From the NCBI GenBank assembly GCA_019828545.1, contig JACVRA010000203.1, positions 182,367 through 246,366 on the forward strand: a stretch of 64,000 bases of DNA, written 5' to 3'. Positions 1-11,359 of this stretch are shown in pieces. The DNA comes from Paracamarosporium sp. OC-R06-R3. Taxonomy: Eukaryota; Ascomycota; Dothideomycetes; Pleosporales; Didymosphaeriaceae. The position numbers and the translations under genes are program-made. A model generated the notes under the pieces. That model worked only from the letters and a program-made list of their open reading frames with translations, was not told where the DNA came from and did not search any database. Position 1 is the stretch's first letter. The number at the start of each line of letters is the position of its first letter.

Positions 1-136
1 CAGGGTATATCGTCCAACGCCAGAAACACATTTGAAGAAAAGGGATGTGGTCGACATAGACTGGAGAAATGGTCTTTCGGTTACTCTCGTAGCATTGCAT
101 AGCAAGCTAGAGGCATACTAGCGACCGGCTGACAGT

Positions 137-854
137 TTATCTGCGGTGCTTTCCATCGAAAGTCTCGTCGAATCCGTAAATTGGAGAACCCAGCTGGAAT
201 GGTCAGTACTCATAAAGAAGCTAGGAGCGCGGTACGTACCCGATTCAAGGTGAAGATGACATCCCGCACAGTAACCGTCTTGCGATTGGTAGGATCGCTT
301 TCCAGAATCGCAGTTATTGAGCGCATAAGCTGTTCTTGATATCAGCATCTTATCTTGCTGACAAAAACAAAGACAGATTTCGTACAATTTGAAGACGATC
401 TCTCAGTACATCTCGGATGTCCTGATAAACACTACCGGAGATGCGCTTTATTCCACCTCGACGGGCAAGCCTCCTGCGCAGACGTCAGCAAATCATTCCA
501 AAATACAGAGCGGTGCAGCAATGCGTCCACAACATGACAAATGGGAAAGCACGGCTTACCGGATATCGTTCTTAGTGATACCTTGCACGGTGTCTCGTTG
601 CACCTTTCTGATCAAATCATTAGGCTCCAACCATACAGCTTAGTATTACTCTTGACGTACTTATGTCGCTTCAACAGTCCTCTCGTTCCCAGACCTGCTG
701 ATCCCTTGCCCTTGCCCTTGCCAAGGCCCATCCTCATTATCTGTGATGGCGTTGATCTTGTGGATTGAGCAAGATCATATCGTCGTGAATTTGCACTTCC
801 TGGGATGAATCGTTGGGTGCCGCCGCCGAAGCTGGGAAAGACAGGTGTCGACAT
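137..854 (-). CDS. divergent histone H4 variant (H4v-like)
   Basis: A histone-fold H4 paralogue, expected to act in chromatin in the nucleus. I read five exons: 137-193, 240-329, 386-473, 560-607 and 661-854, joined in one frame to 158 residues against 102 for canonical H4. The fold is recognised by KRHKKV (K16- and K20-equivalent lysines kept), QGITKNDIRRLARRGG, IKRISG, NRKTVTVRDV and the end IYGF. It differs from canonical H4 in a tail of about 40 residues before a GKGKGKG block, a two-residue insertion in the second half of the fold, many substitutions in the long helix, and about ten residues after YGF. Four introns of 46-86 bases interrupt the gene. Neurospora is known to carry a divergent H4 (hH4v), and this is probably the same class; that is inference. 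The start at 854 gives the shortest sensible tail; an in-frame ATG further up is possible. Confidence 0.85.
705..720. repeat. 6-bp tandem repeat encoding Gly-Lys
   Basis: Three near-perfect copies of CTTGCC on the plus strand encode the GKGKGKG block of the histone H4 variant tail on the minus strand. Slippage here would change the number of acetylatable lysines. Confidence 0.7.
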
Positions 855-1324
855 TGTTGTAAAGATGTTGTTCGTGAGCGAATGAGAACGTGTGGAGATA
901 ACAGCTGCAAGGCGCGGTCCAGACAGCAAGTTGTCGCGTATAGGTTGCGCGGCGTTCGCGTAATCAGCTGATCTTGTTTGCGGGGTAAGGGTGTTTGCGG
1001 AAGGAACAAACGACAACTTATTTTGACTGCTGCAAGAATCAAACGGGCAGTGCAGAGTGCGATACGGAATGTTATCAATGCACTGACGGCCAAGTATGAC
1101 TCAATTGAAGCACAGGTACGTGGTTGCCCACAGCGCTTTTGTGGTATTGTACACCTGGTACCCGCCTCTCACCGGCTGCGGGATGGTAAGTCACGTACCT
1201 ATCACACATTCGAGATTGGTGCCCCGGTTGCCACAAAAATTACAATCTATTAGGTCCTCAAGCGCCTGTCCTGAGTGTCATTAAAGCTAGGTTTTGTAGG
1301 TCTATCCAATATGCATCTGGGGAT
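855..1324. other. intergenic, H4v promoter / svf1 3' side
   Basis: This stretch lies between two minus-strand genes. It must hold the histone-variant promoter and the svf1 terminator region. Short ORFs here lack protein-like composition, and I saw no clear TATA box. Confidence 0.4.
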
Positions 1325-2647
1325 TTACGAGATGAAAGTGGCTTCCGTGAATAGTGTCCCCTCCTCCTCCTTTACCTCGTCTCCCACCTTGACCTTGATC
1401 GTCATCTTCGATTTGTATTGGTAGATATAGGGCTTCGTGCCTGCCGCAGTAGCCACAATAGCCTTCACGAACCCGGGGACTTCGGCCATAACATCGATGC
1501 GGTCAAGGCGATCACCAAGGCTACCCTCAAGATGCGCAGAAATCTCCTTGCCATCTTCTGTCTTGCCCTCCCAGTGATAGCTCGCCGCGGTGGGTTCAGG
1601 CCAATCATTCTCGGTATCCTGCTTGGTAGCCGTGTGCTTCACATCTCCGGCATTGTTGTTGGCAAGAAGCAGTTTGCCGTCCGTGGCAATGCCGCTAACA
1701 CGGACAAGGGTCGAAGCATACGACGCAGGTGTTGTGAACTCCATCAAGATTGCGGAGTAGTTTGGAGACTGGAAGTTAACAAAGTTCCATCGGGCAGCTG
1801 TCCTGGTTAGCATTGGCAAGGATGCTTGCACGGGCTACGAACCTGCGTGGTGAGGCTTCATGCCCTGCAGAGCCATACTGAACATGCCGCGGCCCTTGAA
1901 ATCAATCTGCTCGCCGCTCGTGATGATCCTGCCCTCAACGTTTGCGCTCGGCCAGAACGCATGTCGCATAGAACCCCAGGGGGCCTTCGGGTCGGTTCCA
2001 TAGTTGGTTGTGCCATCCTTTCCACCCATGAAGCCAGGGGCCGTCCGCTGGAACTTGATGTCGACCATACTCTTGTCATTGCGCGCGGATTTGATGTTGT
2101 AGGTGGAGCCATCCTCCGAGAGCTCGATTGAGATGCCATCGGCGAAGAAGGAGACTTGGTCCTCGTCGAAGCCATAGTTCTCGAGGGGGTCGCTGGTCCA
2201 GATGACGGGCTTCTCGTTGTTCGGGTACCAGATCTTGACGTTGAACTGGGTGGTGATACGCAGGCCGCTGTTTAGACGTCAGATACATTCGTTGCGGGCA
2301 GTGGGGCCAAGCTCACGCGATGTTGTTGTAGATGACCTGCATAAAGCAATAGTGGCCGCTGTCGGCCTGGAGGTAGAACGTCTGCGTCTCGACGCAGGTC
2401 TGCTCGATGAGCTTCCATTTCAGGTCTTCCTTCTTGAGCTCAGTGAAGGCGGGGTCGCCAGCGTTCTTGCCCACAGGGTGGATGGCCTCCGGGCCGTACT
2501 CGGGTTCCTGGGTTCCGGCGACATTGGCCAACCTGCACGATAGTGAGCCGGTAGCCGCAGCAGGGGGATACGGAACGCGTGGAAGCGGCACGTGCCAAGA
2601 GGGTGGTCGAGGGAGGGTACTGACTGCTGCTGGGCCCAACGAAACAT
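1325..2647 (-). CDS. svf1: survival factor Svf1 family protein
   Basis: Svf1 proteins are lipocalin-like lipid carriers linked in yeast to sphingolipid (ceramide) handling and oxidative and cold stress survival; they act in the cytosol and at membranes. Four exons, 1325-1797, 1843-2267, 2317-2532 and 2625-2647, join to 378 residues, the usual family length. Recognised stretches are the start [47 protein letters not shown] and the C-terminal [14 protein letters not shown]. The first exon is only 23 bases and ends inside a Gln codon (donor GTCAGT); this splice restores the typical N-terminus exactly. The third intron uses a GTTCGT donor and is only 45 bases long. The gene is divergent from the Sat4/Hal4 kinase gene. 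Confidence 0.88.
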
Positions 2648-3501
2648 GCTGCGGGCTTTTGCGGAAGCGCGGGGCACTAGTATCCAAGAGTGTAGGGTAA
2701 GCAAGAGCCGGCACAAAAAGGCTCTGAGGGGGAGGAGTGTTGCTACTGGCTCAGAGATTTCTTTGGTGTTGACCAAAGAGGGCCAAGGCTCAGGAACGAC
2801 AAGGCGGATGATGTGCAGTGGCGGGTCCGGGAATAGCGGCGCGCGTTGGCTGTGCGACGGCAGCGTGGGATGATGTGCGGAGCAGCAGGCGACGGTCACG
2901 CAACAGGCGGCAGCGGCAGCAGGAGGAGGGCAGGTCTGGATCCGCGGTGCTCGGATGCATGCGTTTCTCTGGAGGTGGAGGGCATCGAGTGCAGGCTGAC
3001 TGTGTCGGGATGAACGCTGCCAACCGACGTCGCTCGCCAGAACTCCGCGATTGCCCCTCGGCCGGCCGCGGTTTGCTCTCCACAGCGACATTAAAACTTC
3101 TGCTCCTGCCGCTGTGGACCGCCCAGGGAGCCTCGCCGCACCGCCCCGCCGTCTCCTCGCCTCGACTTGTGGCCGCCCACAATCGCTGCGAGCGCCGTTC
3201 CAGCGATCCGCTATCTCTATTCCGAGCACCACGCTAAACATCATCGCGGGGCTTTTTGGCTATGACGCCCTAGAGCTCCTACAGTCATATCCCTCGCGAT
3301 CCGTCCTCTCCCACCCTCGCCGGCCTCTCGCCTTTACGTTGCGCCTCATCCGACGCCATCCGCCGCCGCCCACACGCCTCGTCGCGACCATCTAGCTCGG
3401 CCAGCTCGGAGAGCTTCAGCCTTAGACGCTACGCTGCCATAGCGACCACCATTTCGTCATTAGCACCGGCCATACCACACTCCGTCACTCCTCCCTCCGC
3501 A
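2648..3501. promoter_or_regulatory. divergent promoter, svf1 / Sat4-type kinase
   Basis: An 854-base GC-rich spacer separates the two start codons. Long ORFs on both strands here (up to 274 codons) are compositional: Arg-, Pro- and Ser-rich, with no recognisable fold. C/T-rich tracts just before 3502 look like a fungal 5' leader. Confidence 0.5.
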
Positions 3502-6006
3502 ATGGCAGGCAATCAAGAGCAGGCCCAGTCGGTGCGCTTCAGCGATGTCCACCAAGAGATCGAGCCGGAGAGGGCCGTGGAGCACATCTCCTCCCTCTCA
3601 GGCACCGGCGAGAAGCGCGAGGAACCTCTGTCGCCCGAAGCCGAGCAGGAGCTCCGCAACCTGTCCAAGACGCTGCAGCAGTCACGATGCCAGGCCCGCC
3701 GCATGGCCAACTTCGCATACGAGCCCGTCTCTCTCCCGCCCTCGAGAGTAAGCTGTCCGCTGACTGCCTGTCTGACCATTTCCTGACTGACGCTTTATAG
3801 GCGCCATCACCCTCTCCTGCATCACGCACGCCTTCGGGCCATTCTGCCCGCCGCGATTCATCTGGTCCTCGCCCGTCTCCTCCCGTGTCTGCAATGCATT
3901 CACCACCGCTAACCCCAGCAGGCACCTCTTCTCAAGAGGGAAAGCCCGCCGTCCCGGTTGAGCGCAGGAGAGACCCGGCTATGATGACACCGCAGGTCTC
4001 GCCACCCCAACATGAAGCTCCGCCAACTTCGATGGATTCGGTGCATGGCCGCGAAAGAAGACCTCAATCACTCGTTGTGCCTCGCTCGCCAAATGAAGCA
4101 TCTAACCGATCATCCCGACCTACGTCAGTAGTGGAGTTACCGAGTGTCGTCGGTCCCAGAAAACCATCTGCCTCTGCAATAAGCCATACGGACGATTCAT
4201 TGCCTGCATCACGAGATGTAAGCCCATCCGGGTCAACCGGAGGTCCCGGTTCCGGAAATCATTCGCCCGGGACATCAACGCCAAACAGCAGACCATTCAC
4301 GCCACAAGGGGAGAAGGATGACCCCTATTCACGCTCCAGACGCCTTCCGCAGCCTCACGATGCTCGTTTTGTCTTTGCTCCCGGCCGGAGGACCCCGAAA
4401 GAGGCATCGCCATCGTCATCAACGACGACACTCCCAAGGTCGAAAGGAAGCGCCTCTGACAGAGATGAAAGCAAACGATCGAGTTTCTTTGGTGGAAGTG
4501 CCAAGCATCATGATCGCCAAGGTTCAGGTGCAGACGACAGTGACGGTCGATCGGTTTTGGGCAAGCCGCACCACGAAGGCTCAATGTCGAATTTGAAACG
4601 CTTTTTCAAGCTCGGTGGACACAAGCATAAAGAAAAGGACAAGGAGAAGCAGAAACAGAAGCGTCCACAGTCTCCCGCCCCGTCACTTCGGGAGAAAGCT
4701 ATGAAGTCGAAGAAGACTGGAATGATGACCCCGCCAATTACGAATGGATCGGTGTCTGTGCCATTTGCGGATGATCACGGGCTAGAGAACAAGTACGGAA
4801 AATTTGGCAAAGTGCTCGGCTCTGGTGCCGGTGGCTCCGTGCGCCTGATGAAGCGAAGTAGCGACGGTGTGACCTTCGCCGTAAAACAGTTTAGAGCAAG
4901 ACATTCGTACGAATCGGAGAGGGACTACAACAAAAAGGTCACTGCAGAATTCTGCATCGGTTCAACCCTGCACCATGGCAACATTATCGAGACTATGGAC
5001 CTAGTGAATGAGAAGGGAAACTACTACGTTGTCATGGAGTATGCTCCGTTCGATCTCTTTGCCATTGTCATGACCGGCAAGATGAGCCGCGAAGAGGTCA
5101 GCTGCTGCACCTTGCAGATCCTCAACGGAGTTTCATACCTCCACAGCATGGGCCTAGCACATCGCGATCTGAAGCTGGACAACGTGGTCGTGAACGAGCA
5201 CGGGATCATGAAGATCATTGATTTTGGCAGTGCCGCGGTGTTCCGCTATCCTTTTGAGAATGATATTGTACTCGCAAGCGGTAGGTGACCAAAGTCCACA
5301 ATATAGATTAGTCCACTAACGGTTTTCAGGCATCGTCGGTTCAGATCCTTACTTGGCGCCCGAAGTATACGATCTATCAAAGTACGATCCTCAGCCGACA
5401 GATATTTGGTCGCTTGCAATCATCTTCTGTTGCATGACGCTACGTCGCTTCCCGTGGAAAGCTCCTCGCGTGTCGGATAATTCCTACAAGCTCTTTGTAG
5501 CACCACCAAACGACGGACCCAGATCAATCACTAATCCTTCTCAATCGGCATCGGAATTGCTTGCTGCAGCAAACGATGAGGGCCGCAAATCAGGCATCCA
5601 GTCTGAACCTGCGTCTCGCCAAGCCTCGGGTCAACCGGGAGGCCATCACCACCATCACCACCGGAAGGAGGGGGGTCGTTCGGAACCTACGTCCAATGAA
5701 AACCGCCCCGGATCGGCGAATGGGCAAGGCGCTCAGCAGCAGCAGCCACCGCAGGTGATCAAGGGTCCATGGCGGCTATTGCGTCTGCTTCCCCGAGAAA
5801 GTAGGCACATCGTCGGCCGGATGTTGGAAGTCGACCCGAAGAAGCGTGCTACCCTTGAAGAGATTCTAGAGGACAAATGGGTCAAGAACAGTCAAGTGTG
5901 TGCGCAGGAGGAAGGCGGCAGGGTGCTTCGCGCGGAAAACCATCAGCATACGCTTGAGCCTGGCTCTGGTACTGCGTCTGCGCCCGCCACCCAGCAGAAG
6001 AAGTAA
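3502..6006 (+). CDS. Sat4/Hal4-type serine/threonine protein kinase
   Basis: A fungal Npr1/Hal5-family kinase; relatives Sat4/Hal4 and Hal5 regulate potassium transporters and permease stability at the plasma membrane. Exons 3502-3747, 3801-5280 and 5330-6006 give 800 residues. Residues 1-400 are a Ser/Pro/Arg-rich disordered tail with a basic [11 protein letters not shown] run before the kinase, which starts near residue 411. The glycine loop is GSGAGGSV, the ATP lysine is in FAVKQF, the catalytic loop is HRDLKLDN (D538), then DFGSA (D556) and APE. A His6-containing, Gln-rich insert sits between the activation segment and the C-lobe end ([12 protein letters not shown]). All catalytic residues are present. 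The C-lobe insert is typical of this family in length but not in its His run. Ortholog identity is a family-level call. Confidence 0.85.
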
Positions 6007-6949
6007 GCCCGCAATGGCTTTTACTCTCTTTTTTTTTCATTCACGTTAGCTGGAAGTTAAAGATGGACGGAGACGGCGAAGACATTTCCGGATCGGCTCG
6101 TAGATCCGGAACGAAACCTCTGGAGGTGGCCGAGACGTGTAGAATCTTGAGAGCCATCAAGAGATGCTGCTCATATGGAGCAATGTAAGGATGGCGTTGG
6201 GGAAAGAGCATGGGTTTCCCGTTGGAGAATTGGATATAGCATGTTGGCTGTTTGCTTGTTTGGAGCGTGTGACTTTTTACGTTGGTGGGCGGTTGGGTAG
6301 ATAGATTGCGGTGCTTGCGGGTGGCCATCTCCTCTTTTGATTTACGTGCTGCGGCTCGATGTCCATGTCGATGGTCGGGGTCGATCTGCGCACGGGTTGG
6401 ACGTGCATGTACGGTACTTTTGACGTTTCTTGTGCATAGTAGGCTTGTAGGATGGTCGGGTGGAGGGGGAAGCGGTAATCGTTACGTAGGTTGGCTTAGC
6501 GCAGGTTGGGCTGTCGGATGTAGATGATGGATGGATGGGTGGATGATGGGGTGCTCGTCTGCTCTCTTCGCGTTGCAGTCGGTGAACGGAGTATACTATA
6601 CTATAGGACGGGAACGGAATCAATATCATAGTCAAATCTACATGGACAGACGCAGACGTGCACATGCACATCCTGGGTCTTAGCATGGACTCGCTTGGTA
6701 CACTAAGTCTGTCTTACACGATGTAATACGATGGGATATACATCGATATACATATATTCCTCCGCATACTACGCTCGTTATGACCACGGGCCCTTCCCTC
6801 ACGCGGGGAAGCGCTCGCTCCGCACCCACGTGAGGGATCAATCGCATCACATGGAGGGCGCCCGCACGGCTCGGGTGAATCGCTAGCACACATTCCTACG
6901 GTGTAATAATGCAGTAATAATGCATTGCTAATGCGGTGGCTCGGGGTGG

Positions 6950-6980
6950 AGGATGGACGGATGGATGGATGGATGGATGG
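6950..6980. repeat. (GGAT)n microsatellite
   Basis: About seven GGAT units with one imperfect unit. Related GATG-rich sequence occurs at about 6520-6550. Non-coding context. Confidence 0.85.
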
Positions 6981-8550
6981 CGAGGTGAACGCGCATCATC
7001 GCCGCGTAAGGAGGGTGCGTGCCTTGCGAAACAACGGGGCCGAAACAGACAGGACTGAACGAGGTCGCGCTGCCGCCATGCTCCCGCGTGCCATGCCATG
7101 CCATGTGTCCTTCTTCATGCTGAGGCTAGCGAGACTAGAGCGGCGTTGCGTAACAGGTAGAGCGTCTGGATCGCGAGGACCCCACCGTGCTTGCGCAGCG
7201 CGCTTGCGAGGAGCACCTGCGCTCGCCTCAGGCTCCGCTCCGTGGTGGTTAGTGGCGATCTGCTGGGTGGGCTCCAGACGAGATGCGACGCTAGGGCATA
7301 TGTCAAACGAGTCGAGGGCTGGGCTTGGGCGATGGCGCATGGCGCATGGGGTGAGGCATGGAGGCGTGCATGGGCGCGAGCCGTGTGCGATTGCCGGGCA
7401 GCGCGCATTCGAGCAGGAAAGGGCTCCTTTGTGTGTGTGTCGAAGGGGAGAATGGCCCTCGTGTGTGGGGTGCCATGGCGTCAGTGGACCGGGGGGGCAG
7501 GGGTGTGTGACATTGTGTGTGTTTGAGAGGTGCGTTCGTTTCACGGGCGCAGGCGAGTCGCAGGTTGACGAGGTGCGCCGGCGCCGTGGGGACCTTGCCT
7601 GAACGAGCGCGACGACCCCGGCGCCGCCGCGCTGCGCACCCCAGCCTGGAGCTGCTGCTAGCTGTTTGGGATCATACTGAGGGCAGAGCCTCGCCCGTCC
7701 TGAGGCAGGCCCGAGGCGCGGTGATGTGATGGGGTGTTTGTTGGGAGTGTGCATGCTGGCCATCTGTCTGTCGCTCTGCAGAGAAGGGCATCCAGACAAG
7801 CAGAGCACTCGGACGCAAGATAAGAAACGAAAGGCCCCCGCGCCGCATGACGGCAGCGCTCTTGATATGGCGTCGAGCAGACGTCGAGGGGCCCAGCCAG
7901 CGTTATCACTCGAAGGATGGAGCTGCACAGCCAATTGGGGGCCGCCGACTAACCTGGCCTTAGCAACGAAAAAAAAAACACTGGCTCGTCGTGCTCCGAC
8001 AAAAGCTCGCTGGCGTAGGCTGGCCTTGGCTTCCCAGCCTGTAGATATAGCACGTTGCACGCCCGTCCTCTGCCTGCGCTCCCACTCCCATCTCGACTAC
8101 TGTACTATCTATTCCTTCGATTCTTCCCGTCGTGCTTTAGCGCCGTCCAATTGTGCACCCCATTTGATCGCTTTCGTCCCCGGTGGAGATATTTATGTAA
8201 TCGGTGTGCTTTGGGTTTGGAGTTTTTTCGTCGCATCCGGAGTATTTGGGTCAACCGACGCCAGCATGAGGAGACAACTGCAGCCCCCCTCACACCTCAA
8301 GGTCGCCTCTGGTCCTGTTGCCCTGCCCCAGAGGTACATGGGCGCTGAGACGGTTGTCGTAAATCACTACGCTGGCACAGAGAAATTGATTCCTGCCATC
8401 CCCGGATTCAGAACAAGTGCCGGTACGTTACGTCTTGTCTTGCCTTGTCTTTGTTTTCTTTTCTTTTTCCTTGCGCAAATTGTCGCACCCGGATTCTCGG
8501 GCGCGCGCGCTGCACTTGCGGCTGAGGCGTCACCACCACCTCGTCGCAAG

Positions 8551-8566
8551 AAAAAAAAAAAAAAAA
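8551..8566. repeat. poly-A tract (A16)
   Basis: A run of 16 A within the presumed leader of the GNAT gene, flanked by GC-rich sequence. It could be a nucleosome-excluding promoter element. Confidence 0.8.
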
Positions 8567-8799
8567 TTCCCCGGTCAACGCAAAATGAGTCTGCAAGTGC
8601 TAACCGTCCCGCCGCAGCATTTCTCACCAGCCTGAGTGCAAATCTGCGCATCGATCCCGACCTGCCGTCTCCCCTGGGCACACCCATCACCTTCCGCGCA
8701 AGCAGCGCTCACCAGCACTACCTCCCGCCGCCCTCGCCGCTAGCCTTCTCGACCGTCTCGCAGCCGCAGTTCCCCACGCCCTCGCCCGACACAGCAATC

Positions 8800-9612
8800 A
8801 TGTCCACCGAGCCCGTCTCCGTCCCCGCCGCTGCCCCCACCGACGCCCTCCCCCAGCTATCCACCTACACGGCTACCTCGGAAGAGGACCGCGTCGACGG
8901 CCTCCGCCTCATCGCCGACTCGGTCGCCCAGCAGCGCCAGACCGCCAGCAAGATGCTCATCTTCCACCCGCTGCACCTCGCCGGGTTCGCCGTCTTCGTC
9001 GCGCTCCTCCTGCAGCGCTTCTGGAAGACGACCGACGACCTGTACATGCTTGGCCCGACGATCGGCGGGCTCGTCATGGCGTGCCTCGTCGCCGTGCGGT
9101 GGACAACCGGGCGGTATCTCTCGCTTGCGGAGGAGACGAATTGGGAATGGCTGGGGGACGATCGCATGGTTGTGGTCAAGTGGGGGGACGAGGTGATTGG
9201 GGCGCTGGTGCTGGGGTGGGCTGATGGGGAAGCCGCGAAGAAGAAGCAGGGGCGCAGGAGGCGCGGGAAGGCCGTCGTGCGTGCGTGGACTGTGCGACTC
9301 AAGTACAGGGGGAAGGGCGTGGGCGAGGGATTGCTGGAGGAGGCGGTTAGGGTTGCAGGGGAGAGGGGCGCGGATGGCATTGTTTTCGAGAGGGACCATG
9401 CGAGTGAGTTTTTTTTTTTTGCCTCTGCTATGCATTGGTTTGGATTGGACGCAGACTAACATTCCGCAGACTCCAAGCGCATTCTTCCCGGCTTCTACAA
9501 CGGCTTCATGGACCAGAAGGAAGCCAAGGCCGAGAAGGCCCTCGAGAAGGTTGCCGACGAGAAGGGCAACTTCAGACAGCGGCGGTCGTCTCCTACCTGG
9601 GGTAGCAGATGA
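8800..9612 (+). CDS. membrane-associated GNAT N-acetyltransferase
   Basis: A GNAT-fold acetyltransferase with unknown substrate. Exons 8800-9403 and 9470-9612 give 248 residues. Two hydrophobic helices at about residues 52-75 and 83-101 precede the catalytic half, so it is probably anchored with the enzyme on the cytosolic side. The acetyl-CoA loop reads YRGKGVGEGLL (near residue 169), matching the R/Q-x-x-G-x-G/A motif. The tail IL.GFYNGFMDQKE is the usual end of the fold, reached through a 66-base intron that begins with a T-rich donor region. I chose the ATG at 8800 because it has an A-rich context (CAATCATG) and the protein upstream is low complexity, although the frame stays open back to about 7726. 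Convergent with the MOZART1 gene. Confidence 0.72.
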
Positions 9613-10169
9613 TATCACTCGTTGTACGCACCGGCTTTGGTTCGGCGGTCATCTCATTCGGTCTCGGGCCTGTTTTTGCTTTCCAAGATACCCTCGCTAC
9701 ATCGCATTTACAGCTAGCTAGTTATTAGAGATACACCATACTAATTCACCCTACATGCCATCAACTCAACAACGTCGTCATTCCAAATCAAAGTGCACCA
9801 TTACGACACACCCACCGACCTGGTCGGTGCTCGCCTGACCTGTCGGCCTGTTTCCTAGCACACCTTATCGCGTCATGTCTTGGGTCTGATAACAGCGGCG
9901 GCAGCGTGTGGCCTGGCATTCACGCTTGGCGCATTGGTGCGTCGTGCCCCGCATCCTAGCGCGCATGTGCCCTCAACATCTGGGGTAAGCAACGCCCGAT
10001 AAGACAACGACGTGCTCGCCAGCGCCCCAATTCCCATTCCTCTTCCAGCCAAGCCCGCGTGTTCGGGGTTCCAGATAGATGCTGCCCGGGGGTGCTCCCG
10101 GATCTGCTGCATGCGCGCCCGTATCGGGTCCGCCGCCACGTCCATTACCTATCGCGAAGGCGTCCTTGC
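9613..10169. other. convergent 3' intergenic region
   Basis: Spacer between the stops of the GNAT gene (+) and the MOZART1 gene (-). I see nothing coding in it. Confidence 0.5.
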
Positions 10170-10549
10170 TCAGCGAGCGCTGGGCTCCTCCGTCCCGCCG
10201 TCTACCGAGTCTGCGTCGTATTCTTCGCGCAGCTCGCGGATGATGTTCTGTGTTATCAGCGTGGGGGTTTGGGGATGGATGGGCTGGGTGCGCGCGGCGG
10301 AGACGCGTGTTGAGGGACGTACGGCTAGGGCTTCGGGATTTGCGCCATTTTCGATGAGAGAGACGCAGTAGGAGAGTTGTTGGCGGTCGAGCTTTGTGTT
10401 CTGTGGTGCATCAGATTAGCAGGCATGCTTTGGAATGTTGACGGTCGAGAGACGCGTACGAGGAGTGTCGCGATTTCGTGGAGGATGTCGATGACCTCGC
10501 GGGCGGCTCTGCGCTTGACGTCTTGTGTGGGTGCAGCGTCTGCAGGCAT
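10170..10549 (-). CDS. mzt1: mitotic-spindle organizing protein 1 (MOZART1), gamma-tubulin complex subunit
   Basis: MOZART1 binds the N-terminus of gamma-tubulin complex proteins and helps recruit and activate the complex at microtubule organising centres (spindle pole bodies). Three exons, 10170-10247, 10323-10400 and 10460-10549, join in frame to 81 residues, the normal size. Signature stretches are AREVIDILHEIATLLNTKLD, RQQLSYCVSLIENG and NPEALANIIRELR. Each exon boundary falls between codons. The short third exon has an acidic tail (EEYDADSVDGG). The divergent partner is the CCDC25 homologue, 810 bases away. Confidence 0.92.
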
Positions 10550-11359
10550 GTTGATCTGGTGCGATTGCGAGGTCGGAGGTAGATTTAAGGATGTGGTTCG
10601 CGCGGCTGAGTGCTTCTCGACAACATCCAAGTCGCGAGTTCCCGCGTCGGGCTGCCCCGCGCCACGTGAGCTGGGTGGCCCAAGCTCCCCGGATTATCAA
10701 ATTGCCGTTCAATGTCTCTCGAAGCGTAGTATCGTTCTTCTAGCGACATCATGATGAAGTCTTTCTGTCGAAGCTGCGATGGACAGCAATAGAACTATGT
10801 AATGGGCTTCCTAGAGCTCTGCTAGAGCTGCATCTCACTGCTCATACATCCTCCGTGACTACGATTCTGCAGCACTTCTTTACGCTTATAGCAGAGCTCT
10901 ATTTCCTAAGCCTAATTGATTCTCAGTCTCAAAATGGAGCAGGTGGGCAATGATATCTAGGCTGCCCCTGGGGAGGAAGAGGATGAGCTGAAGACTTTGT
11001 TGGATAGGGATGTTGGGTGTGGTAATACCTGACCTATGATTGATGTGATAATGTGAAAATGAAGACAGATCCATTCATGAGATATCAGCAATTCCGCTCC
11101 TTGAACTAAGTTTTGTTCGAGCGCAACTAAATGTCTTGAGGCTGGTTGTACACAGCCATATACTAAACTTGCATACTTCGTCCACAAGCATACCTACAGC
11201 GACTAACGTTCCGTACCCAGCGCCACAGTGGCTCAACCCCGCTAACCCCACCAAATTCTCAATACACCAACATCCTCACCACGCACAACCCTGCAATCGC
11301 AACACCAGCCTGACCTCCCACCTCTCGATCCCCGTCCAGCTCTGCCCAGCTCTTCAAGC
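10550..11359. promoter_or_regulatory. divergent promoter, mzt1 / CCDC25 homologue
   Basis: Contains the start regions of both genes. The segment 11230-11359 is C/A-rich and leader-like. No extra coding sequence recognised. Confidence 0.45.

Larger units (their letters stand above)
6007..8799. other. long GC-rich intergenic region with 5' leader of the GNAT gene
   Basis: No convincing gene was found in these 2.8 kb. ORFs on both strands (225 codons plus, 354 codons minus) are Ala/Arg/Pro-rich shadows without domains. The distal part, roughly from 8270, is pyrimidine-rich and probably transcribed as the leader of the acetyltransferase. It includes a homopolymer A16 at 8551-8566. Confidence 0.5.

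Noticed and set aside
1..14. A 14-base match between the window start and 30242-30255 (CAGGGTATATCGTC)
   Set aside because: No similarity extends on either side; a match of this length is expected by chance in 64 kb only rarely, but nothing else supports a repeat.
2420..3244. 274-codon minus-strand ORF between svf1 and the kinase
   Set aside because: It runs through svf1 exon 1, its intron and exon 2 in the wrong frame and through the divergent promoter; no domain.
6996..8060. 354-codon minus-strand ORF
   Set aside because: GC-rich, Ala/Arg/Pro/Ser composition, overlapping equally open frames on the other strand and no motif; typical chance frame in GC-rich DNA.
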